DNA of 64,000 nucleotides from an uncultured Colwellia sp. (lineage in GTDB: Bacteria; Pseudomonadota; Gammaproteobacteria; Enterobacterales; Alteromonadaceae). The notes beneath the pieces are model-generated. The model worked only from the letters and a program-made list of their open reading frames with translations, had not been told where the DNA came from and searched no databases. How positions within the stretch are numbered: the first letter of the stretch is position 1; the number at the start of each line of letters is the position of its first letter. Positions 18,480 through 30,309 of the stretch are shown here, in pieces. Made by a program: the position numbers and the translations under genes. Where the stretch lies: NCBI GenBank assembly GCA_913049915.1, contig CAJWZC010000002.1:1-64000 (forward strand), written 5' to 3'.

Positions 18480-20663
18480 ATGGCTAATAATAAACATGGC
18501 CTGGTTGAACAAGTGTACAGTCGTTTTAGCCAAGTCAAAGAAGTCATTCAAGGTATTGAAGCCATTGATTATTTCTTTGCTAAAGAAATGCTTAGCGCAT
18601 TAACCTCTCAAACTAATGCGCAAACATACATAGAAGAAACTGCTGAGTCAGAAGCGGCGACTATTAATCATCGTAATTTATACCACGTATTCTTAGCGTT
18701 AAGTGCTAGCTTGCGTTCAGGTCACAGCTGTTTGCCTCTAAGTGAGATTGCCGATCAACATTGGGGCAAAGGCTTTGTCATTTCAGCTAATGCGAATAAA
18801 AAAAGCAGACAAAATAGTGATGATATAACTCAGGATCTCAGCCATGCTGGTTTTGTGTTTGCGCCATTAACGCAACTACAAACCATGTTAACAGAGTTAA
18901 ATATCCAAGCATATGATCAACAGTTATTGGTGCTTGCACATGATAATTTATACTTGCGCCGTTACTTTCAGTTTGAAAGCGATTTAGGCCAAGCTATTAA
19001 TTCGCGTTTACTGCAACAATGTCAGTATGATAACGACAAAATTAGTCAGTGTATCGCGACGTTATTCCCAGATGAACTTGTTCAAGGGAAAGGTACTGAG
19101 GCAATAACCTTAGAAATTGATTGGCAAAAAGTGGCGGTAGCCAATGCTATTAATAAAAACTTCAGTATTATTGCTGGCGGTCCAGGTACAGGAAAAACCT
19201 ATACGGTTACTAAATTATTAGCCGCATTGGTTATGTTAGAACAGCAAAGTGATCAACCAAAAGAGCAGGGCGCACCTGTTCTTAATATTGCCCTTGTTGC
19301 ACCTACAGGTAAAGCGGCACAACGTTTGTCAGAATCCATCGTAAACGCAGTATCTGGTTTTAAAGACTTAATTGATGACAAGGTACTTGCCCAAATTCCT
19401 ACACAAACACAAACACTGCACCGTTTATTAGGAGTATTACCAAACTCACCTAATTTTAGGTACCATGAAGATAATCTATTAGCCTATGATATTGTGCTGA
19501 TTGATGAAGTGTCTATGGTCGATTTACCCTTAATGACCCGAGTATTTCGCGCATTAAAAGATACCGCGAAAGTTATCTTGTTAGGTGATGCCGATCAACT
19601 ACCCTCTGTCGCAGCAGGTAGTGTTTTAGCTGACATAGCGCCGCGACCACATGGTGGTTTTAGTCTTGATAATGAACAATATATAACTAAAGTTTGCCAA
19701 CTCAACACGGATCAACTTAGTAACTTCTTCGCTAATGCTAAATCCAGCGTTAATCATAAAAAGCAAAGTAATGAATTCAGCTTTGATTACTTATCCTTTC
19801 TGGTCAAATCAAGACGGTTTGATGGTAAAGGTGGCATAGGTTTATTAGCCAATAGTGTTATTCAAGGTGATGTTAAAAGTAGTTGGCAGCTTTTGAATCA
19901 AACACAACAAACACTACAATCTGGACAGTTATCTCTTGCCCAAGGTGATCTTAGCAACTGGCTGGCGCCGTTAGTGAAACAATATTATCAACCGATTGAA
20001 TCTTGTGCTGATGTGAGTGATGCTTTTGCATTATTATCACAATTTAGAGTGCTGTGTGCTACAAGGCAGGGAGATTACGGTGTTGAGAGTATTAATGAAG
20101 TGATTAAAGGTTATTTAGGAAAAAATAACCTACCTTTTCAGCAAAATCAGCAAACGCTCTATCATGGTCAGCCGATTATGATAAATGAAAATGACTACCG
20201 CTTGGGTTTATATAATGGTGATATAGGGATTATCTGGCGAGTGGTCGATCAAAAAGGTAAAACACATCTAATGGCGTGTTTTGAAGATAGCTCAGCTGAA
20301 AATGAAAAGGTTCAAAGTAAAGATATTGAGAGTGAAGCATCAAAGCAAGTTATTAGACAAATACTGCCATCACGTTTACCTAAATTTGAAAGTGTTTATG
20401 CCATGACTATCCACAAAACCCAAGGCAGTGAGTTCTCTCATGTCGCTATGGTACTTTCGGCTACACAAAGTGCAACGCAAATCGGTCAACAAACAAAACA
20501 ACAAAGTGGCAGCAAGTTATTATGTAGAGAGTTACTTTACACCGGTATTACTCGCGCTAAAAAACAGCTAACCATTGCCGTAAATCAACGTGTTTGGCAA
20601 CAAGGTGTTACCGCACAAGTTCAACGTCATTCAGGTTTGAATTTATGTCTTAAGCTAAGTTAA
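18480..20663 (+). CDS. recD: exodeoxyribonuclease V alpha subunit RecD
   Basis: The 5'-3' superfamily 1 helicase motor of RecBCD. About 727 residues from the ATG at 18480, which is preceded by GGGGGAG with good spacing; a longer start at 18465 lies before that ribosome site and is less likely. Walker A AGGPGTGKT is near residue 233, followed by APTGKAAQRL, IDEVSMVD, LLGDADQLPSVAAG and, near the C-terminus, AMTIHKTQGSEF and TGITRAKK. It starts one base after the recB stop, so recCBD reads as one coupled unit. Longer than E. coli RecD (about 608 residues), mainly through extra loops. Confidence 0.95.
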   Translation: MANNKHGLVEQVYSRFSQVKEVIQGIEAIDYFFAKEMLSALTSQTNAQTYIEETAESEAATINHRNLYHVFLALSASLRSGHSCLPLSEIADQHWGKGFVISANANKKSRQNSDDITQDLSHAGFVFAPLTQLQTMLTELNIQAYDQQLLVLAHDNLYLRRYFQFESDLGQAINSRLLQQCQYDNDKISQCIATLFPDELVQGKGTEAITLEIDWQKVAVANAINKNFSIIAGGPGTGKTYTVTKLLAALVMLEQQSDQPKEQGAPVLNIALVAPTGKAAQRLSESIVNAVSGFKDLIDDKVLAQIPTQTQTLHRLLGVLPNSPNFRYHEDNLLAYDIVLIDEVSMVDLPLMTRVFRALKDTAKVILLGDADQLPSVAAGSVLADIAPRPHGGFSLDNEQYITKVCQLNTDQLSNFFANAKSSVNHKKQSNEFSFDYLSFLVKSRRFDGKGGIGLLANSVIQGDVKSSWQLLNQTQQTLQSGQLSLAQGDLSNWLAPLVKQYYQPIESCADVSDAFALLSQFRVLCATRQGDYGVESINEVIKGYLGKNNLPFQQNQQTLYHGQPIMINENDYRLGLYNGDIGIIWRVVDQKGKTHLMACFEDSSAENEKVQSKDIESEASKQVIRQILPSRLPKFESVYAMTIHKTQGSEFSHVAMVLSATQSATQIGQQTKQQSGSKLLCRELLYTGITRAKKQLTIAVNQRVWQQGVTAQVQRHSGLNLCLKLS

Positions 20664-20743
20664 AAGGGTCGTAAAGTGATAATATATCGCAGTTACCCAC
20701 ACATTAGTTTTTATTATAGTAAACCTAAGGATTATATTCCCAC

Positions 20744-21304
20744 ATGCAGTTGATTGAGATAGATAAAGTACGTTATAGAAAACATTTAAATATTGTTATT
20801 GTAGGTTTTATCAGCTCTTTATTAGTACTATCACTACTTTTTGGCACAATACTTATCAGCTTATTTTCAACGGCTAGTGATATTAGTGAGTTAATCAAAG
20901 TAGCCAGTGATGCAGTACCAGTTCAGCAAGACTCTAATTTTAGATATAACTTATTAGGTGTTGTATTAGCACTTTTATTGAATGGTGCTGTTTTACATAG
21001 TATTAAAAACAGTACGTTTTTTACTGAGATTTATTATGTTTGGCAGATAAAGCAGCTACAAAACCTAGTCTATCGAAAACTAAAAAAGATCAAGTTGGCT
21101 GCTAAAGAAGGTGAAGAGAAAGCATTGATTATTTTATCTTTTTATTATCAAAGCCAACTACAAATTTATAAGCTTGATGATAATACGATTACCTTAGAAA
21201 CCATTGAAAAACATTTTCAACAAGTTAACGATACTATCGCTGAGCATAGGCTGACTATCAGTGCTGAGCAGTTTGAAAAAAGTTTGATAACAACGTATAA
21301 ATAA
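20744..21304 (+). CDS. DUF3087 family membrane protein
   Basis: A 186-residue protein with two membrane helices: about residues 14-42 (IVIVGFISSLLVLSLLFG) and 68-86 (LLGVVLALLLNGAVLH). A soluble, charged C-terminal half follows. The start MQLIEIDKVRYRKHLN and the internal IYYVWQIKQLQN match what I recall of DUF3087, found in Vibrio and Alteromonadales next to housekeeping genes. Function unknown. It lies 80 bases after recD in the same direction and is followed by two hairpins. Confidence 0.75.
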   Translation: MQLIEIDKVRYRKHLNIVIVGFISSLLVLSLLFGTILISLFSTASDISELIKVASDAVPVQQDSNFRYNLLGVVLALLLNGAVLHSIKNSTFFTEIYYVWQIKQLQNLVYRKLKKIKLAAKEGEEKALIILSFYYQSQLQIYKLDDNTITLETIEKHFQQVNDTIAEHRLTISAEQFEKSLITTYK

Positions 21305-21310
21305 TAAATA

Positions 21311-21340
21311 CAGAGACAGACTATGCCGCTGTCTCTGCCT
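21311..21340 (+). terminator. hairpin after DUF3087 gene
   Basis: CAGAGACAG and CTGTCTCTG form a perfect 9-bp stem with a 9-nt loop just after the stop codon. The downstream T-tract is weak (CCTTATCTTT), so it may be a poor terminator or only a 3' stabilising hairpin. Confidence 0.6.
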
Positions 21341-21516
21341 TATCTTTAGGCTTTGTACCTATGCTCATAGATTAAAATGTCATCCCCGTGATATTTAAAT
21401 CGGAGAGCCAAATTTTAATATAGCTCTGGACTAACGAGCGCTTAGCTCTGCATTGCTATCCAAGACTAAAATAAGACTGAGCTCTAAGTTATTCTGGAAC
21501 TCATATTTCAGGCAAT

Positions 21517-21552
21517 AAAAAACCAGCATTCTAAAAGAGATGCTGGTTTTTA
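21517..21552. terminator. bidirectional terminator between DUF3087 gene and infA
   Basis: AAAAAACCAGCAT and ATGCTGGTTTTT pair perfectly around a 12-nt loop, with A-runs on one side and T-runs on the other. It fits termination of infA on the minus strand as well as of the plus-strand gene. Confidence 0.85.
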
Positions 21553-21611
21553 ATATTATTGTTTCGACTTCTACAATTAATTAAAAAAGGAAGGCTAAGT
21601 CATTAACTGGC

Positions 21612-21836
<225 letters not shown>

Positions 21837-21959
21837 CTAAACCTCTAATGTTGTGCATATAACCGCTAAATATCCCAGTATTGGTGATATCTATTGGCAG
21901 ATAAAAAAGCTGCGCGAATAATGCCTAATTGCTTAGCTAATGTAAAGGCTTGTGGCTAT

Positions 21960-22721
21960 TTATTTAGCAATTTTAGCTTTATTAACATTAGCCTTGTCGT
22001 TTAATAGCCATTGACCATCAATAAAGCGTTCAAAGGGGAAATAACGGTCTTTATAATTCATCTTTTGGCATTCATCAATCTGATAACCTAAATATAAATA
22101 AGGTAAAGCCATTTGCTGGCAAAAACTAAGCTGGGTAAGAATTGAGAATATGCCTAGACTATTTTTTTTATATTCTGGATGATAAAAGGTATAAACAGCA
22201 GATAAGCCATTACTCAACACGTCAGTTACCGCTACGCAGACCAGTACCTCGTCGTTGACGCCATTTTCCTCATCTACAGGTGCCCAAGTTTCAATGAATA
22301 GTTGTTTAGTTAGGTTACAGCTCAAGAAGCTTTCAAATTGCTTAAAAGTTGCAGGATACATACTCCCGTCTTGATGTAAGGTATTGATATAGTTTTCAAA
22401 CAAAGGGTAATAGCTATCTTTTAGTTGTGAAGATTGTTTAACAATAAAATGATTATTTCGTTTCTTAGATCTTTTCTGACTTTTAGAGGGGACGAATTCA
22501 TCTGTTAGCACGCGAATTGACTGACAAGCATTACAATTAGGGCAGTTTGGTCGATAACTCTGCTCGCCACTGCGACGAAAGCCTTGCGTCATTAACCAGC
22601 CATAACTTTCACTGTTATGTAAACGTTCATCAACCGCAATCAACAAACACTCTTGTTGTTCGGGTAAATAATTACAGGGAAATATTTTACTTACACCCAA
22701 TGTATAGGAAGTATCACTCAT
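21960..22721 (-). CDS. bpt: aspartate/glutamate leucyltransferase (Bpt)
   Basis: Transfers Leu from leucyl-tRNA to proteins with N-terminal Asp or Glu, marking them for ClpS/ClpAP degradation (N-degron pathway). The 253-residue protein has the Cys-rich start [12 protein letters not shown] and [12 protein letters not shown], which fits the ATE N-terminal domain. The C-terminal acyltransferase-like part includes YTFYHPEY and [11 protein letters not shown]. It sits directly after aat, the other N-degron transferase, so the two may be co-expressed. I see no strong ribosome site before the ATG at 22721. Confidence 0.92.
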   Translation of the reverse strand: MSDTSYTLGVSKIFPCNYLPEQQECLLIAVDERLHNSESYGWLMTQGFRRSGEQSYRPNCPNCNACQSIRVLTDEFVPSKSQKRSKKRNNHFIVKQSSQLKDSYYPLFENYINTLHQDGSMYPATFKQFESFLSCNLTKQLFIETWAPVDEENGVNDEVLVCVAVTDVLSNGLSAVYTFYHPEYKKNSLGIFSILTQLSFCQQMALPYLYLGYQIDECQKMNYKDRYFPFERFIDGQWLLNDKANVNKAKIAK

Positions 22722-22813
22722 TGAAAGTTTGCCAATTTCATATAATTCTTATGGTTAATTATAACTAATAACATAAACTAAATCTAAATCGACACTTAAA
22801 TTTAAACTTATAT

Positions 22814-23539
22814 CTATAATAAAGTTAATGAACGCGGTTGCCAAAAAGTATCGGACATTATCTTAGTTAGTGCATTTTTTTGTTTTTGAAGAAAAGTATC
22901 GCGGCTTATTTCTTTAGCGCCCATGTCTTCTAAAAAGGGGTTAAGTAATTGACAATCAATAAAATGAATATCAGCAGTTTTAAGTAACTGACCCAAAGCT
23001 ATAAGGGCAAATTTTGACGCATTACTTTTTTTATAGAACATTGACTCACCAGAAAAAAAACCATTAATAGCTACGCCATATAAACCACCGACTAATTCTT
23101 TATGGTTATGCTCATCTGTATGCCATATTTCAATAGAATGTGCGAATCCCTGTTGATGTAATACTAAATAAGCGGATTCCATCTCAGGTAGTATCCAAGT
23201 TTCATCACTGCGAAACGGTGCGTCAGCACATAACTGGGTTACTTGGCTAAAGGCTTGGTTTATCGTAATTTGATAGGGCGTTTTGTTAATAGCTTTACGT
23301 AAAGTACGATTTATACGTAATTCATCAATGTCGATGATAGCTCTAGGATTGGGTGACCACCACATTAAGGGGTCATCGTCACTGTACCATGGGAAAATAC
23401 CCTGACTGTACGCCGTTATTAAACGCTTAGGTGATAAATCACCACCAAGGGCTAATAAACCATTGGGTTCAGTGAGGGCATGTTCTATCGGAGGAAAGGT
23501 CAAACTATTATTATCAAGTTGATATAAAATCTGACCCAT
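22814..23539 (-). CDS. aat: leucyl/phenylalanyl-tRNA-protein transferase
   Basis: Adds Leu or Phe to proteins with N-terminal Arg or Lys, making them substrates for ClpS/ClpAP. From the ATG at 23539 the protein has 241 residues, the usual length. A TTG at 23554 would add five residues but has no clear support; GAG lies upstream of the ATG. Typical motifs are FPPIEHALTEPNGLLALGG, YSQGIFPWYSDDDPLMWWSP, VGGLYGVAINGFFSGESMF and FIDCQLLNPFLEDMGA. It belongs to the trxB-aat-bpt-infA cluster. Confidence 0.95.
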   Translation of the reverse strand: MGQILYQLDNNSLTFPPIEHALTEPNGLLALGGDLSPKRLITAYSQGIFPWYSDDDPLMWWSPNPRAIIDIDELRINRTLRKAINKTPYQITINQAFSQVTQLCADAPFRSDETWILPEMESAYLVLHQQGFAHSIEIWHTDEHNHKELVGGLYGVAINGFFSGESMFYKKSNASKFALIALGQLLKTADIHFIDCQLLNPFLEDMGAKEISRDTFLQKQKNALTKIMSDTFWQPRSLTLL

Positions 23540-23605
23540 TAATTTTCGTCTCAATAGTATTTATAATAACGTTATTACGTAGACGCAACAACGTTAGTGC
23601 AAGGA

Positions 23606-24586
<981 letters not shown>

Positions 24587-24684
24587 TTAACTTTAACTAC
24601 ATATCATTCATTAGTTGGGATGATAAGGAAATAATGCAAGGGGGTAAATAGCTAGTTCGTTATAAGATAAACAAAACGGTAAAT

Positions 24685-24725
24685 AAAAAAGCGCACTTTT
24701 GCTTAACTGTAAGCAAAAGTGCGCT
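24685..24725 (-). terminator. strong terminator downstream of ald
   Basis: A perfect 16-bp stem (AGCGCACTTTTGCTTA and its complement) with a 4-nt loop. On the minus strand it is followed by TTTTTTATTT, so it ends the ald transcript before trxB. Confidence 0.9.
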
Positions 24726-24772
24726 ATTTACTGTAAATATTTTCTTTTATAGTATGACTTAACGTTTAACAC

Positions 24773-25891
24773 TTAGGCGTTTAAAGCAACACGTGGATCA
24801 ACATATTCATAACCTAGAATATCAGCAACTGGCTTGTAAGTAATTTTACCTGCAGCAACATTTAATCCAGCCATTAAATGCTCATCATCTAATAACGCTT
24901 GCTTAGCACCCTTGTTTGCGATGGTAACAGCAAATGGCATCGTTGCATTTGTTAATGCCATTGTTGAAGTTCGCGCTACGCCACCAGGCATGTTAGCAAC
25001 ACAGTAATGTACAACGCCGTCAACGACATACGTAGGCTCTTGATGCGTCGTTGCTTTTGATGTTTCAAAACAACCCCCTTGATCGATAGCAACATCAACA
25101 ACAACAGCGCCTTGCTTCATCATTTTGATGTGCTCTCTTGTGACTAATTTAGGTGCAGCAGCACCTGGGATTAATACCGCACCAATAACTAAATCAGCTT
25201 CAACAATTAATTGGTCCATGGCATCAGCAGTGGAGTAAACTGTTTTTAATCTGCCATCAAATTCAGTATCTAATTGACGTAAACGCGGTAAAGAACGGTC
25301 TAAAATAGTAACGTCTGCGCCCATACCTACAGCCATACGTGAAGCCTGAGTACCAACAACACCACCACCAACAACTAATACTTTAGCTGGAGCAACGCCT
25401 GGAACACCGCCTAATAAAGCACCTAAACCACCTTGTGCTTTTTCTAACGCATGAGCACCAGCTTGTATAGACATACGACCTGCAACCTCAGACATAGGCG
25501 CTAATAACGGTAAACCACCTGATGCAGCTGTGACCGTTTCATAAGCAATACAAATTGCACCTGAAGCAACTAATAATTCAGTTTGTTTTGGATCTGGTGC
25601 CAAATGTAAGTAAGTAAATAAGATTTGACCAGGACGAAGCATATTGCATTCAACAGTCTGCGGCTCTTTTACTTTGATGATCATGTCTGCAGTGGCAAAT
25701 ATTTCTGCAGCACTATCAATTATTTTTGCACCAGCAGCTATATATTGCTCATTATCAAATCCGATTGAAGCACCACCATTATTTTCAACAATCACTTCGT
25801 GACCATTTACAGTTAACTCCTTAACACCTGCAGGTGTTAAGCCGATACGGTACTCGTGGTTTTTAATTTCTTTAGGTACACCAATAATCAT
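24773..25891 (-). CDS. ald: alanine dehydrogenase
   Basis: Interconverts L-alanine and pyruvate with ammonia, using NAD. The 372-residue protein starts MIIGVPKEIKNHEYRIGLTP, the standard N-terminus. The Rossmann motif VLVVGGGVVGTQASRMA is near residue 170, and NMPGGVARTSTMALTNAT near the C-terminus is strongly conserved. AGAGAG lies before the ATG. It has its own terminator and faces away from lrp across a short divergent promoter region; Lrp-type regulators commonly control ald genes, so control by its neighbour is likely but inferred. Confidence 0.96.
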   Translation of the reverse strand: MIIGVPKEIKNHEYRIGLTPAGVKELTVNGHEVIVENNGGASIGFDNEQYIAAGAKIIDSAAEIFATADMIIKVKEPQTVECNMLRPGQILFTYLHLAPDPKQTELLVASGAICIAYETVTAASGGLPLLAPMSEVAGRMSIQAGAHALEKAQGGLGALLGGVPGVAPAKVLVVGGGVVGTQASRMAVGMGADVTILDRSLPRLRQLDTEFDGRLKTVYSTADAMDQLIVEADLVIGAVLIPGAAAPKLVTREHIKMMKQGAVVVDVAIDQGGCFETSKATTHQEPTYVVDGVVHYCVANMPGGVARTSTMALTNATMPFAVTIANKGAKQALLDDEHLMAGLNVAAGKITYKPVADILGYEYVDPRVALNA

Positions 25892-25931
25892 ATTTATCTC
25901 TCTTGTAATTAATTTATTATATTTAGTGCAG

Positions 25932-25952
25932 CTTCATATTGAAAATTTGAAG
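25932..25952. promoter_or_regulatory. possible operator between ald and lrp
   Basis: The arms CTTCATATT and AATTTGAAG flank GAA in a near-perfect 21-bp palindrome, in the 174-bp gap between two divergent genes. It is AT-rich at the centre, as Lrp-family sites often are. Binding by Lrp is a guess. Confidence 0.4.
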
Positions 25953-26065
25953 TGCTTTATTTTAGATACAGCTAGTATATGAGTAAACTTCTAGAGTAAC
26001 CTGTCGTTATTTTCATAAAGGCGTTATATAATGCTAAAAATAAGTAATAATGCAGAGTTAAATAA

Positions 26066-26542
26066 ATGAGTATTAATAAAACTATTGATCGTATTGACAA
26101 AAATATCCTTGTTGAACTGCAAAAGAATGGACGTTTATCTAACGTTGAGTTATCAAAGCGGGTAGGGTTAAGTCCAACGCCTTGTTTAGAAAGAGTTAAG
26201 CGTTTAGAGAAAGAGCATTACATTACGGGTTACAAAGCTATTTTAAATCCACATAAACTAGAAGCTGCGCTATTAGTGTTTGTTGAAATCACCTTGACCA
26301 AAACCAGTCCAGACGTTTTTGATGATTTTGCTACCGCTGTTGATGAACTTGATGTCATTCAAGAATGTCACCTAGTATCAGGTGATTTTGATTTTTTACT
26401 TAAAACCCGCGTTAAAGATATGCTTGCTTATCGTGAACTACTCGGTGATACCTTACTTCGACTACCGGCGGTAAGTGAAAGTAGAACTTATGTAGTGATG
26501 GACGAAATTAAATCGACTAATTTACTGGCCATCAAACGTTAG
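26066..26542 (+). CDS. lrp: leucine-responsive regulatory protein
   Basis: Global DNA-binding regulator of amino acid metabolism. It has 158 residues and is very close to E. coli Lrp over the whole length: DRIDKNILVELQKNGRLSN, then ELSKRVGLSPTPCLERVKRL in the winged helix-turn-helix, and the RAM effector domain with LVFVEITL, IQECHLVSGDFDFLLKTRV and LLRLP. Lrp lies upstream of ftsK as in E. coli, and divergent from ald. Confidence 0.95.
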   Translation: MSINKTIDRIDKNILVELQKNGRLSNVELSKRVGLSPTPCLERVKRLEKEHYITGYKAILNPHKLEAALLVFVEITLTKTSPDVFDDFATAVDELDVIQECHLVSGDFDFLLKTRVKDMLAYRELLGDTLLRLPAVSESRTYVVMDEIKSTNLLAIKR

Positions 26543-26832
26543 CTTTAAAAATAAGAGCGGTAGAAACAGATTTACGATTGAATTTATAATCAATGGGTTA
26601 GGTAAATCGTAGCTGATTTTTGGATCAGCGCGGGAAAGTCATTGTTAGCTTAACCATTGTGGCAAACTCGTCATTGCGCGCGGTGAAAAATACGTTTTAG
26701 TTGTGTAATTTACATAGCTGTATAAAAAAACATGCACTAATGACAATTTGTTGCTGCCAATTAAGCGCTAATTTGATACTTTAGCTTTGCTATATGTAAC
26801 TTTTACGTATTCTTTTCCAATGGTACTTATAA

Positions 26833-29451
26833 TTGTCTTCAGATCTTATAGAAAATTCCGATGCTTCACTTGATGCATTGACCAATAAACAACTTACGGG
26901 CGTGCAGCGCTTACTCGAAGCTGGGTTATTGTTTTTCACTGTTTTTGCTATGTTTATGATGTTGGCATTATTTAGCTTTGATCCAGCAGATCCCGGATGG
27001 GCTCAAACAGGTTATCAATCACAAGTGCGTAACTTAGGTGGCGCGGTCGGTGCTTACCTTTCTGATTTATTGTTGAACCTTTTTGGGCTTATTGCCTATA
27101 GCTTGCCTTTTGTTATCGCTATTGTCGGTTGGCTTCTGTTTCAACGCTTTCATGAGTTGATGAAACTTGACTATTTAACGTTAGGGTTAAAATTGATTGG
27201 ATTTTTCATGTTCTATCTTGGCGTAACTTCTCTCGCTAGCATGAATTTCGATGATGTTTTTTATTTTTCTGCGGGTGGTATTTTAGGCGATGTACTCAGT
27301 AAAACCTTACTACCTTACTTTTCCTTTGTTGGCTCTACCTTATTGTTTCTATTATTTACCTGTTCAGGCTTTGTACTGTTAACTGGTTTTTCTTGGCTTA
27401 ATTTTATTGATGCTGTTGGTCGTTATGCCATTGCAGGTATGCTTAAATTAGCCAGCTTACCTAAACTGATTAAAACGAACTTTGGTACCAGTGAAGAAAG
27501 TGTTAATCATGAAGGCGAGCTTGGAAATATTAAAAGTCGTCTGGTTAAAAACAAACTTAGCAATAAAGTAGAAAAGTCTAAATCAGAACACATGACTCCC
27601 GAACCAGAGCTGTCAAATACATTACCTTCAGGAATATTCGCCCAAACCACTATTATTGACTTACCAGAATCTTTCAGTGTTAAAGAAGAACAATTTCCAT
27701 CGTCAAACAAGGCAGCACCAAAAAATGAACCCTTTATTGATATCTCTGAGTTAATGAATGAACTTTCTGCGGGTAATGTTCAAGAGCACGTTAGTAAAAA
27801 AGAAATTACTGCCGCTTTCGCTGAAGTAGATAAACCTGATGTTGCCGATGATTACCAATTTCCAATTCCGGCGCAGTTAGCACCCATTGAGCAAAGTATT
27901 TCTGATAAAAATGGTCAGGTTAATCTTGTACCTGTTGAAGAACAGGCTTCTCAAGAAATGCCGTCTATCGATTTACTTGACCGTCCAGATAAAGCAAAAA
28001 ATCCGATTAACCAAGATGAATTAGACATGGTTAGCCGTTTAGTTGAAGCTAAATTACTCGACTTTGGTGTACAAGCACAAGTGGTTGCGGTTTACCCAGG
28101 GCCAGTAATTACCCGGTTTGAATTAGATTTAGCACCTGGCATTAAGGTAAATAAAATAACCAGTTTGTCGAAAGATTTAGCCCGAGCTTTATCTGCTATT
28201 AGTGTACGAGTAGTTGAAGTTATCCCAGGAAAATCGGTTATTGGTTTAGAACTCCCTAATAAACACCGTGAAATTGTCTACTTAAGTGAAGTTATTGGTT
28301 GTGCGGCTTTTGAAGAATCACCATCACCACTTGCTATGGTGTTAGGTACTGATATTGCTGGTGATCCGGTTGTTGTTGATTTGGGTAAAATGCCACATTT
28401 ACTGGTTGCTGGTACTACCGGCTCTGGTAAATCGGTTGGTGTAAACACCATGATTGTCAGTTTGTTATATAAATCAACGCCTGAAGATGTGCGTATGATT
28501 ATGATTGACCCTAAAATGCTTGAGCTTTCGGTTTATGAAGGTATCCCACATTTATTAGCTGAAGTAGTTACGGATATGAAAGATGCGGCTAATGCACTGC
28601 GTTGGTGTGTTGGTGAAATGGAGCGTCGCTACAAAGTAATGTCTGCGGTAGGTGTACGTAATTTGAAAGGTTATAACAAAAAAGTACTTGAAGCGATTGC
28701 TGCTGGTGAACCGTTAATTGACCCAACTTGGCAACCTAATGATGGTATGGACCAAACACCACCGATGTTAGAGAAATTACCAAGTATTGTTGTAATCGTC
28801 GATGAATTTGCCGATATGATGATGATTGTTGGTAAAAAGGTTGAAGAACTTATTGCCCGTATCGCGCAAAAAGCGCGTGCTGCAGGAATTCACTTAATTC
28901 TTGCGACACAGCGTCCTTCAGTAGATGTTATTACTGGTTTGATTAAAGCCAATATACCTACGCGTATGGCATTTCAGGTATCATCAGGTTTGAACTCTCG
29001 TACCATATTAGATCAACAAGGGGCTGAGCAGTTACTTGGCATGGGCGATATGCTTTATTTACCACCGGGTACTGGCGTACCAACGCGTGTGCATGGTGCT
29101 TTTGTTGATGATCATGAAGTGCATGCGGTGGTAAAAGATTGGAAATCTCGTGGTGAGCCTAACTACGTTGAAGAAATTCTATCAGGTGAGCATGACCAAG
29201 ATATTTTATTACCTGGCGAACAAGCTGAAGGTAGTGAGGCTGAAGAGGTGGATACACTTTACGACGAAGCCGTTAATTTTGTCACTGAAAAGCGCCGCGT
29301 TTCAATTTCAAGTGTTCAAAGACAATTTAGAATAGGTTATAACCGCTCAGCACGAATAGTTGAACAAATGGAATTACAAGGTGTCGTATCAACACCAGGT
29401 AATAACGGTGCTCGTGAAGTCTTAGCGCCGCCGCCAGTGCGAGATTTTTAA
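26833..29451 (+). CDS. ftsK: DNA translocase FtsK
   Basis: Divisome protein that pumps chromosome ends across the septum and activates XerCD at dif. The 872-residue protein has four predicted membrane helices in the first 210 residues, a variable linker (about 215-395) and a RecA-like motor with Walker [12 protein letters not shown] near 527-537 and [14 protein letters not shown]-terminal gamma winged helix ([20 protein letters not shown]) reads KOPS. The linker is much shorter than in E. coli (1329 residues). The start is TTG at 26833, preceded directly by an in-frame TAA; no good ribosome site is seen. Confidence 0.96.
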   Translation: MSSDLIENSDASLDALTNKQLTGVQRLLEAGLLFFTVFAMFMMLALFSFDPADPGWAQTGYQSQVRNLGGAVGAYLSDLLLNLFGLIAYSLPFVIAIVGWLLFQRFHELMKLDYLTLGLKLIGFFMFYLGVTSLASMNFDDVFYFSAGGILGDVLSKTLLPYFSFVGSTLLFLLFTCSGFVLLTGFSWLNFIDAVGRYAIAGMLKLASLPKLIKTNFGTSEESVNHEGELGNIKSRLVKNKLSNKVEKSKSEHMTPEPELSNTLPSGIFAQTTIIDLPESFSVKEEQFPSSNKAAPKNEPFIDISELMNELSAGNVQEHVSKKEITAAFAEVDKPDVADDYQFPIPAQLAPIEQSISDKNGQVNLVPVEEQASQEMPSIDLLDRPDKAKNPINQDELDMVSRLVEAKLLDFGVQAQVVAVYPGPVITRFELDLAPGIKVNKITSLSKDLARALSAISVRVVEVIPGKSVIGLELPNKHREIVYLSEVIGCAAFEESPSPLAMVLGTDIAGDPVVVDLGKMPHLLVAGTTGSGKSVGVNTMIVSLLYKSTPEDVRMIMIDPKMLELSVYEGIPHLLAEVVTDMKDAANALRWCVGEMERRYKVMSAVGVRNLKGYNKKVLEAIAAGEPLIDPTWQPNDGMDQTPPMLEKLPSIVVIVDEFADMMMIVGKKVEELIARIAQKARAAGIHLILATQRPSVDVITGLIKANIPTRMAFQVSSGLNSRTILDQQGAEQLLGMGDMLYLPPGTGVPTRVHGAFVDDHEVHAVVKDWKSRGEPNYVEEILSGEHDQDILLPGEQAEGSEAEEVDTLYDEAVNFVTEKRRVSISSVQRQFRIGYNRSARIVEQMELQGVVSTPGNNGAREVLAPPPVRDF

Positions 29452-29586
29452 CTTATATTATTAACTTATTCTCTGCGATTTACTTATGCCAAGGATTATT
29501 TAAAAGTTTAATTCAAGGCAAGGTTATCGCTTATTTTCCTGTATCAGCTATGTGTGGGTACAGTTCATCTCATTAGAAGTAAAGCT

Positions 29587-30309
29587 ATGAAGATCTATTT
29601 TAAACAGAAACTATTTTTTCGGTCATTCGCGTTAACGAGTCTATTATTACCCGTATTAAGTTTTTATCAACCGATGGCTTACGCAGACCAAGTACCAGTA
29701 AACACCATTGCATCATCGTCACCGACAAGTAAAGCAAAAGAGCACTTAATGGCTAAGCTCGGTAACTTATCTTTTTTTAGCGCTACATTTAGTCAAAAGA
29801 TTCTTAATAGACAGGGTGAAATTTTGCAGCAAGGTAATGGAAACCTTGCTATTAGCAAACCTAACTTAGTCAATTGGAAAACTATAACACCCGATGCAAC
29901 ATTGATTGTTAGTGATGGTAATACCTTGTGGTTTTATGACCCGTTTATTGAGCAAGCCAGTGCTTTTAGCTTAGCTAAATCAATTCATAATACGCCGATT
30001 TTACTACTAACCAGTGATGAACCTAAACTTTGGCAGGAGTACAATGTAATCGAACAGAGCGACGTTGTCGCTTATGGCTGGCGTTTTGTTGTTATGCCAA
30101 AAGATACAAGCAGCCAAATTAAAAAACTCACCCTGAGTTTTAACGAAATAAAAGCTAAGGGTATTCAGCTAAGTGAGTTCTCATTTGAAGATGCAACAGG
30201 CCAAATAAGCCAAATCAGCTTAAGTAACTTTAATAGCACTGTTAAGCCTGACGCATCACTATTCACATTTAGCTTGCCTGAAGGTGTAAGACTTGAAGAC
30301 AAACGATAA
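29587..30309 (+). CDS. lolA: outer-membrane lipoprotein carrier protein LolA
   Basis: Periplasmic chaperone that carries lipoproteins from LolCDE to LolB. From the ATG at 29587 there are 240 residues with a signal peptide (hydrophobic core [15 protein letters not shown], likely cut after AYA near residue 33). Motifs such as [35 protein letters not shown] and [12 protein letters not shown] are typical. A GTG at 29554 would add 11 residues and is less likely. The 3' end overlaps the presumed rarA start by 17 bases, matching the common ftsK-lolA-rarA order. Confidence 0.93.
   Translation: MKIYFKQKLFFRSFALTSLLLPVLSFYQPMAYADQVPVNTIASSSPTSKAKEHLMAKLGNLSFFSATFSQKILNRQGEILQQGNGNLAISKPNLVNWKTITPDATLIVSDGNTLWFYDPFIEQASAFSLAKSIHNTPILLLTSDEPKLWQEYNVIEQSDVVAYGWRFVVMPKDTSSQIKKLTLSFNEIKAKGIQLSEFSFEDATGQISQISLSNFNSTVKPDASLFTFSLPEGVRLEDKR

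Larger units (their letters stand above)
21305..21611. other. convergent gap between the DUF3087 gene and infA
   Basis: About 307 bases between two converging genes. It holds two hairpins (21311-21337 and 21517-21552), annotated separately. I see no gene. Confidence 0.6.
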
